Shown here piece after piece: positions 40,130-44,466 of a DNA stretch of 44,466 nt. The notes beneath the pieces are model-generated. The model was not told where the DNA came from. It searched no databases and saw only the letters and a program-made list of their open reading frames with translations. A program made the translations under genes and the position numbers. Location of the stretch: positions 1 through 44,466 of the forward strand of contig SSEB01000020.1 in NCBI GenBank assembly GCA_008012115.1. The letters are read 5' to 3'. The stretch is from Nevskiaceae bacterium. GTDB taxonomy: Bacteria; Pseudomonadota; Gammaproteobacteria; Nevskiales; Nevskiaceae. Each line of letters starts with the position of its first letter. The stretch's first letter is position 1.

Positions 40130-40209
40130 CACTTCACCATGATGGCCAGGCCGACCAGCACCAGGGTGACCACATCAGCCCACAAGGGGCGGCGTTTCGT
40201 CTGTCGCAT
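40126..40209 (-). CDS. 27-residue membrane peptide
   Basis: ATG at 40209 with GAGG 9 nt upstream encodes a peptide with a basic start (MRQTKRRPLW) and one hydrophobic segment (DVVTLVLVGLAIMVKW). Its stop overlaps the next GTG (GTGA). The ribosome site and junction support it; it overlaps the end of the previous gene by 35 nt in another frame. Confidence 0.45.
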   Translation of the reverse strand: MRQTKRRPLWADVVTLVLVGLAIMVKW

Positions 40210-40489
40210 TGCACGGATCCTCATAAGGGCGGATGGCCGCGGTGTGCGGCCAGTGGAGTTTGGCCAGGCCGCGGCCGCCGGTGCGGGCGACCAGGTAGGA
40301 CGTTTCCGACCTGGGCCCGCGGCCGACGATGGCCCGGGTGTTGTAGCGTTTCTGCAGGCTGTCCATGAGCGGCCCCAGCGGCACGCCGGCGGGCACCTGC
40401 AGCACCACGACCCCGACGTGGTTCACGCGGCTGCCGTTGCCCTGGGTGTGCCAGCGGACCAGCTGGCCGCGGGTGAAGGTTGTGGCCAC
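40175..40489 (-). CDS. Hypothetical early protein
   Basis: The protein has 104 residues. Beta-rich N-terminus (TTFTRGQLVRWHTQGNGSRV, NHVGVVVLQVPAGV) and ETSYLVARTGGRGLAKLHWP later. It lies 8 nt after SSB and should be co-expressed with it. No family recognised. Confidence 0.6.
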   Translation of the reverse strand: MATTFTRGQLVRWHTQGNGSRVNHVGVVVLQVPAGVPLGPLMDSLQKRYNTRAIVGRGPRSETSYLVARTGGRGLAKLHWPHTAAIRPYEDPCNATDETPPLVG

Positions 40490-40497
40490 GGTGCCCC

Positions 40498-41004
40498 CTA
40501 AAACGGAATGTCGTCGTCGGCGAAGTCATCCATAGGCGGCGGCGCACTGTATGAGCCTGTGCCCGCCGCCTGGCTGTACCCGCCACCACCGCCCTGCCCG
40601 TACTCCTGGCGGGGCGCCTGCGCAGGCTGGCGCTGTCGCTGGGGCCGGTCCTGGCTCCCTTCACCGCTCACGCGGCCGCCGAGCATCTGCATTTCGTCGG
40701 CCACAATGTCGGTGGTGTACTTCTCCACCCCGTCCTGGCCGGTGTACTTGTCGTAGCGCAGGGCCCCCTCGACGTACACCGAGCTGCCCTTGCGCAGGTA
40801 CTCGCCGGCGATTTCGCCCAGCTTCCCGAAGAACACCACCCGGTGCCACTCGGTGCGCTCCTGCATTTCCCCGTCGCGCGCCTTGCGCACGCTGGTGGTG
40901 GCCAGCGAAATGCGGGTGATGCACATCCCGCCCTGGGTGTACTTCACATCGGGGTCATTCCCCAGGTTCCCCACCAGGATCACCTTGTTGATGCCGCGTG
41001 CCAT
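40498..41004 (-). CDS. ssb: Single-stranded DNA-binding protein
   Basis: The 168-residue protein is a clear bacterial-type SSB. The OB fold covers residues 1-110 (INKVILVGNLGNDPDVKYTQ, WHRVVFFGKLGEIAGEYLRK, GSSVYVEGALRYDKYTGQDG). A Gln/Gly-rich linker follows, and the acidic tip DDDIPF would recruit partners such as host replication/repair proteins. Part of the Erf/nuclease/SSB recombination-replication operon. Confidence 0.97.
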   Translation of the reverse strand: MARGINKVILVGNLGNDPDVKYTQGGMCITRISLATTSVRKARDGEMQERTEWHRVVFFGKLGEIAGEYLRKGSSVYVEGALRYDKYTGQDGVEKYTTDIVADEMQMLGGRVSGEGSQDRPQRQRQPAQAPRQEYGQGGGGGYSQAAGTGSYSAPPPMDDFADDDIPF

Positions 41005-41058
41005 GTTGATTTTCTCCGTCCAGGTTGTAGGGGCGCCGCTGCCGGCGCCCCGTCATTG

Positions 41059-41991
41059 TCAGCCCGCGCGGCCCTTGCCGCGGCTGGAGGCGCGGATGCT
41101 CGCCGACTCTCCGAACAGGACGCCAGGCACGCGCGCTGCGCCCTTCAGGCCCTTGGCGGTGGCGTTCAGCGCGCTTTCGTTGGCCTGCAGGTAGGACAGC
41201 AGTTCGTCCGCGCGCTCGCTGCCTTCCTGGATGGCCTTGGCCGCACCCAACACCAGCTCGCGCAGGTCGATGCTTACGGCCTTCCAGGTGCGCACGGTGG
41301 ACGTGCCTGCAGCGCGCGCCTGCGACGTGGCCACCGGTGCGGCCGGCGTCACGGCCAGCAGGTCGACCGTTTCCTGGACCTGCACCGCCTGGGCCTGGGC
41401 GGCCTGGGTCGCGGCTGCAGCTTCAGCGGCTGCAGCTTCAGCGGCAGCGGCAGCGGCCTGTGCCGCTTCCTGGGCAGCGGCATCGGTGGCGGCCTGGGCG
41501 GCTTCAGCGGCCTGCCGCGCGGCCTTGTCCGCAGCGGCCTGGGCTTCAGCGGCCTGGCGCGCGGCCTTGTCCGCCTCCTCCTGCTGGCGCTTCACTTCCG
41601 CCAGGCGCTCGCGCTCCTTCCGGTCGGCTTCCTCGCGCTCCTTCCGCAGGCGTTCCTGTTCGCGGCGGTCATAGTCGAGCATGCCGCGGGAGACGATATC
41701 GGCCGCCTCCTTCAGGCGGTCAAGGGGCACCTTGAAAAAGGCGTCAACGCGGCGGCCGCCTTCCAGGAATGGCTCCTTCAGGTGGACGCGCTGCGCCTCG
41801 ACGGCACGAAAACTATCCTTCAGCGACTGCAGGTCATCGGCGGCCGCCTCGTAGCCTTCGCGGGAGTCGATCACCAGCAGGCGTGCGCCGTCGATCGCGG
41901 CCTGGGCCTGGCGCTCGGCGGCGATCACTTCCTGCGGCTTGACCAGCTCGGCAACGGCTTGGGCGATAGGGGTTGCGGTGGGTGCGTTCAT
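41059..41991 (-). CDS. Coiled-coil protein of the recombination operon
   Basis: The protein has 310 residues from ATG 41991, overlapping the nuclease stop by 4 nt. The N-terminal 100 residues (ALIDSREGYEAAADDLQSL-like region, then FKVPLDRLKEAADIVSRGML) precede a long charged coiled coil (RREQERLRKEREEADRKERE) and Ala-rich repeats (AADKAARQAAEA). The C-terminus is a small domain (VRTWKAVSIDLRELVLGAAK). Similar proteins stand with phage nucleases/annealases; function is not established. An earlier in-frame codon at 42039 lies inside the nuclease gene and is not favoured. Confidence 0.65.
   Translation of the reverse strand: MNAPTATPIAQAVAELVKPQEVIAAERQAQAAIDGARLLVIDSREGYEAAADDLQSLKDSFRAVEAQRVHLKEPFLEGGRRVDAFFKVPLDRLKEAADIVSRGMLDYDRREQERLRKEREEADRKERERLAEVKRQQEEADKAARQAAEAQAAADKAARQAAEAAQAATDAAAQEAAQAAAAAAEAAAAEAAAATQAAQAQAVQVQETVDLLAVTPAAPVATSQARAAGTSTVRTWKAVSIDLRELVLGAAKAIQEGSERADELLSYLQANESALNATAKGLKGAARVPGVLFGESASIRASSRGKGRAG
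41501..41574. repeat. 32-bp direct repeat in the coiled-coil gene
   Basis: Bases 41501-41532 recur at 41543-41574 with one mismatch, a 42-bp period (14 codons). They encode the repeated ADKAARQAAEA segment, so the coiled coil probably grew by in-frame duplication. Shorter GCTTCAGCGGCTGCA repeats lie nearby. Confidence 0.8.
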
Positions 41992-42617
41992 GTTTTGGAT
42001 TCCTGGAGGTAATGGGCAATGTTGAGGCACGACTGCCACACAAGGCGGTCGCGCGAATCGTTGGTGAAGGGGAGCAGCTGCCAGTCGGCAGTAACGGCGT
42101 TGGGAACAGCTTTCTTCAGCTGCAGGGCGTAGCGCCGCAGCGGGGTGGTGGGGCCCAGCAGCTCGGGGCAGTTTTCCCGGACCAGCTGGCCATAGGCGAA
42201 CGTCTGCGGGCCGGTGCTGGGAGTCACCACGGCCACGCGCTTGGCATCGATGAGCGAAGGCAGGCCGTTCAGCACGCCCATGAGGTCGAGCGTGCCGGCG
42301 TAGCGGCCCTGGACGCTGGCCAGCTTCTTTTCCGACAGGTACGCCTGGAAACCGGACTGGCGCAGGAACATGCGCCAGCCGCGGTAGTAGGGCACCAGCT
42401 CGGGGTCGAGGCTGTCCGTGTCCAGATCCTGCTGCAGGTCCAGCTCGATCACCTTGTGCACGGCCTGGCCAAGCGCTGCGGCGCGCGCCATCACGTCGGG
42501 ATCCACGCCGGCGTAGTGGGCCGAGCTGATCGGCTTCAGCACCGTGGTGACGCCTGGCAGCTTGACGCCGTCCAGGCGGTACTCATGCCGGGCTTCATCG
42601 AAGGTCAAGCCGCGCAT
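41988..42617 (-). CDS. PD-(D/E)XK exonuclease-like protein
   Basis: The protein has 209 residues. Motifs of RecB/Cas4-type PD-(D/E)XK nucleases: GQAVHKVIEL (helix with conserved H), SEKKLAS (E), GRYAGTLDLMG (D), SLIDAKR (the D-x-K), and TFAYGQL (Q/Y helix). Next to an Erf annealase and SSB it most likely resects double-strand ends, like lambda Exo with Beta. It is separated from the Erf gene by 2 nt. Catalytic residues are intact by eye. Confidence 0.85.
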   Translation of the reverse strand: MRGLTFDEARHEYRLDGVKLPGVTTVLKPISSAHYAGVDPDVMARAAALGQAVHKVIELDLQQDLDTDSLDPELVPYYRGWRMFLRQSGFQAYLSEKKLASVQGRYAGTLDLMGVLNGLPSLIDAKRVAVVTPSTGPQTFAYGQLVRENCPELLGPTTPLRRYALQLKKAVPNAVTADWQLLPFTNDSRDRLVWQSCLNIAHYLQESKT

Positions 42618-42619
42618 GG

Positions 42620-43522
42620 TCAGACGCCCAGCGCCGCGTCGGCGCGTTGCTTCAGGCCCGCCAGCGACTCGCGGATATTGGCCTGGGTGATGATGCCGAA
42701 CGCCTCAAACACCGCCGGGTCCGACATGCCGGCAACCTTGGCGCGTTGCTTGGCCATCGACAGCTGGCCGTCTGTCAGATCCGAGCCCCACGGGCTGGTG
42801 CACTCACCGGTGGCCACGTCCACCGCCGGATCCGCCGGGGCATCCTGGCGCGGCGGCAGCGCGCTGGGCTCGGCGTCTTCCGGTGCGGCGCTGGTGATCG
42901 GTGCGCGGCGCTGGTCCAGCTGTGTCTGCAGCTCGCGCATGGCCTGGTCGAGTTCGTCATGCCCAGGCTGCTGGCTGCGGCGCGCCGGCATTGCCACATC
43001 CGAGCTACCGCGGCCGCTGCCGGTATGCCCCGGGCGCTCCGATCCTTCCAGGTGCTTGGCGTCGTCGTCGTCGTCTGCAGCCACGCACAGAATCAGGGTC
43101 ATGCCGTAGCGGCGGGCGTAGGTCAGCGAGCTGCCGTAGTCCTGCGCGGCATTCTGGCCGCGGCTGAAGAACAACGGGATATCCACCGCCATCCATTCGC
43201 CGCTGGAGTGCACCAGGACCGTGCGGACCACTTCCACCATCTTGCCGTCGACCGGCACCAGCTCGGGGCTTTGCAGCGTGGCCAGCTGCGCCTCCGACAG
43301 CGCCGGCCGGGTTTTCTCGATGATCGTTTCCAGCGGGGCGTATTTGTAGCTGTAGTTACCGACGATCCGGCGGGTTTCCCTGTCTTTGATATCGACGGTT
43401 ACCGTGCGATCGCGGGGGATCGGCGGGAATGCGCCCTGGGCTTTGGCCAGGGCGGTGGCCACCTGGGCAAACGTGGTGCTGCACCTGATCGGCGGCAGCT
43501 GCTGCGGGGTTTCATCGTTCAT
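42620..43522 (-). CDS. erf: Erf-family ssDNA annealing protein
   Basis: The protein has 300 residues. The Erf core spans residues about 20-150: FAQVATALAKAQGAFPPI, YSYKYAPLETIIEKTRPALS, VRTVLVHSSGEWMAVDIPLF and QDYGSSLTYARRYGMTLILC, ending in ADDDDDAK. Erf proteins anneal complementary single strands in phage recombination and genome circularisation. The C-terminal half is linker and a small domain (QLSMAKQRAKVAGMSDPAVF). First gene of the leftward early operon. Confidence 0.92.
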   Translation of the reverse strand: MNDETPQQLPPIRCSTTFAQVATALAKAQGAFPPIPRDRTVTVDIKDRETRRIVGNYSYKYAPLETIIEKTRPALSEAQLATLQSPELVPVDGKMVEVVRTVLVHSSGEWMAVDIPLFFSRGQNAAQDYGSSLTYARRYGMTLILCVAADDDDDAKHLEGSERPGHTGSGRGSSDVAMPARRSQQPGHDELDQAMRELQTQLDQRRAPITSAAPEDAEPSALPPRQDAPADPAVDVATGECTSPWGSDLTDGQLSMAKQRAKVAGMSDPAVFEAFGIITQANIRESLAGLKQRADAALGV

Positions 43523-43711
43523 GGGTGGGAATCTCCAGTGCTGGCCAGCGGGATTGCTGGCGCCGGCACATGATGATGCGCAAAGTAGCGGAATGCAACA
43601 CCCATGCAGCGCAACTCACAAACCGACTGCGACAATCGTGTGGCATGTTGCTAATCCGTGCATCGTCCTGATACAGTCCACCGGCACCCACAACCCGGAG
43701 CGTTTCACCCC
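43523..43711. promoter_or_regulatory. Divergent early control region
   Basis: The 189-bp region lies between the Erf gene and the Cro-like gene. The rightward promoter is clear enough to list separately. An imperfect inverted pair, GGAATGCAAC (43590-43599) and GTTGCTAATCC (43647-43657), overlaps the -35 and could be an operator. No convincing leftward promoter was found, though one must exist for the Erf operon. Confidence 0.6.
43648..43677 (+). promoter_or_regulatory. Candidate early rightward promoter
   Basis: TTGCTA (43648-43653), 18-bp spacer, TACAGT (43672-43677), 34 bp before the Cro-like ATG. It has the same hexamers and spacing as the candidate at 9835-9864. Confidence 0.6.
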
Positions 43712-44017
43712 ATGAGCAACGAACACGACACCACCAACCCCGAGCTGCCCCTGGACCCGGTCCTGCGCGCTCGCTATGTCGCCATCCGTTCTGCCGGCGG
43801 CGTCACCAAGGTGGCCCAGGGCGTCGGCCTGCAGAATCACGAAAGCGTGAGCCGCTGGTGGAAGAACACCAACAGCCACCCGAAGCCCGAGCAGGCCCGC
43901 AAGCTGGTGAAGCTGTGCGGCGGCGTCGTCACCCTGCAGGAAATCCTGCCGTCCGTGTATGGCGGCCTGACCTGCAAAGAGCTGGGTTACACCCCCGAAG
44001 GAGCGCCGCAGGAGTGA
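43712..44017 (+). CDS. Cro/YdaS-like helix-turn-helix regulator
   Basis: The protein has 101 residues from ATG 43712 with GGAG 11 nt upstream, preferred over an upstream in-frame ATG at 43658 that would include the promoter. HTH: GGVTKVAQGVGLQNHESVSR followed by WWKNTNSHPKPEQARKLVKL, typical of Cro/YdaS-type proteins. It probably controls the divergent early region. No partner CI repressor is seen. Its stop overlaps the replication gene's GTG by 4 nt. Confidence 0.8.
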   Translation: MSNEHDTTNPELPLDPVLRARYVAIRSAGGVTKVAQGVGLQNHESVSRWWKNTNSHPKPEQARKLVKLCGGVVTLQEILPSVYGGLTCKELGYTPEGAPQE

Positions 44018-44466
44018 GCAGCAGCCGTGCCCTGATCCCCGAGCCGCCATTGCTGGTACTGCCCAGCCTGGCGGTGGCTGTCGGGCTGAATGAGGCAATG
44101 GTGTTGCAGCAGCTGCATTTCCTGGCCAACTGCCGGCGGCCTGGCCGCGGCGGTGAACGCTGGGTGGAAATGGGCAATGCCGACCTGCAGCACACGTTCC
44201 CATTCCTGAGCAAAAACACCCTGTTTCGCGCTGTTTACAAGCTCCGCGACGCGGGCCTGCTGACCATCAAGGAACAGTCTGGCCAGCCGAACCGGTACCG
44301 CCTGGAATACGAAGCGATCACCGCGGTGCTGGACAACCCCCTACCCAAAATGGGGCGCCCCAATGTGGGTAGGGCCCCTACCCAGGATGGGGTGGGTACC
44401 CTACCCATTGTGGGTAGGGTCACTATTAAAGAGGTTTTAGATTCTGAGACTCTACAACTACAGGGG
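44014..44466 (+). CDS. Replication initiator, 5' part (continues at base 1 of the circular map)
   Basis: The gene starts with GTG overlapping the Cro-like stop (GTGA). The first 66 codons (44014-44211) are unique (PPLLVLPSLAVAVGLNEAMV, LQQLHFLANCRR); the rest repeats 1-255. On the circular map it continues in frame to the stop at 669, giving 288 residues. The N-terminus is the winged-helix DNA-binding region expected to contact the iterons. Confidence 0.85.
   Translation, partial: MSSSRALIPEPPLLVLPSLAVAVGLNEAMVLQQLHFLANCRRPGRGGERWVEMGNADLQHTFPFLSKNTLFRAVYKLRDAGLLTIKEQSGQPNRYRLEYEAITAVLDNPLPKMGRPNVGRAPTQDGVGTLPIVGRVTIKEVLDSETLQLQG
44212..44466. repeat. Right copy of the 255-bp terminal repeat
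   Basis: Identical to 1-255. Contains a second copy of the iterons (44339-44419) and AT-rich tract. Confidence 0.95.

Noticed and set aside
1..44466. Integrated prophage or transposable Mu phage
   Set aside because: No flanking host DNA, att sites, integrase or transposase were seen, and the ends overlap as a circle.

Overview
The window is a complete, GC-rich genome of a tailed double-stranded DNA phage with a siphovirus-type long non-contractile tail. No host gene, tRNA, rRNA, CRISPR array, integrase, transposase or CI-type repressor was recognised. Bases 1-255 are repeated exactly at 44212-44466, and one replication gene reads in frame across the join. The sequence is therefore best read as a circular or circularly permuted molecule with a unit length of 44,211 bp. 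The GC-rich code and family content suggest a gammaproteobacterial or betaproteobacterial host (Pseudomonas/Xanthomonadaceae/Burkholderia type); this is inference and no species can be named.

Layout. (1) Rightward early operon, from the Cro-like gene at 43712 through the join to about 6 kb: Cro-like regulator, DnaT/O-like replication initiator with an embedded iteron cluster and AT-rich tract (probable origin), RusA-like resolvase, KTSC protein, a P-loop protein, several zinc-binding or unknown proteins and a Ref-like HNH nuclease. (2) 6.0-8.5 kb: a Mor-family transcription activator followed by the lysis cassette (M15 endolysin, two membrane proteins, nested i-spanin/o-spanin), closed by two strong terminators with a structured RNA-like stretch upstream. 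(3) 9.1-11.3 kb: a ParB protein that looks like an internally deleted ParB-methyltransferase fusion, then three unknown genes. (4) 11.3-16.4 kb: small and large terminase, Mu gp29-type portal (DUF935) and MuF minor head protein. (5) 16.4-19.9 kb: a leftward cassette of eleven small, translationally coupled genes of unknown function lying inside the rightward structural region, with its own candidate promoter and terminator. (6) 20.0-39.8 kb: protease/scaffold with an internal scaffold start, cement protein, major capsid, connectors, major tail protein, tail chaperones with a canonical -1 frameshift, tape measure, tail tip proteins, collagen-containing fibre and likely receptor-binding proteins. 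(7) 43.5-39.8 kb, leftward early operon: Erf annealase, PD-(D/E)XK nuclease, coiled-coil protein, SSB and small membrane/unknown proteins.

How it works together (inference). The Cro-like gene's promoter drives replication genes. The initiator would bind iterons inside its own gene and load host helicase, since no phage helicase or polymerase was seen. The leftward operon supplies Erf/exonuclease/SSB recombination. Read-through would produce the Mor-like activator, which could switch on late transcription. The head is Mu-like (portal, MuF, protease/scaffold, gp36, gpG) but Mu transposition functions are absent.
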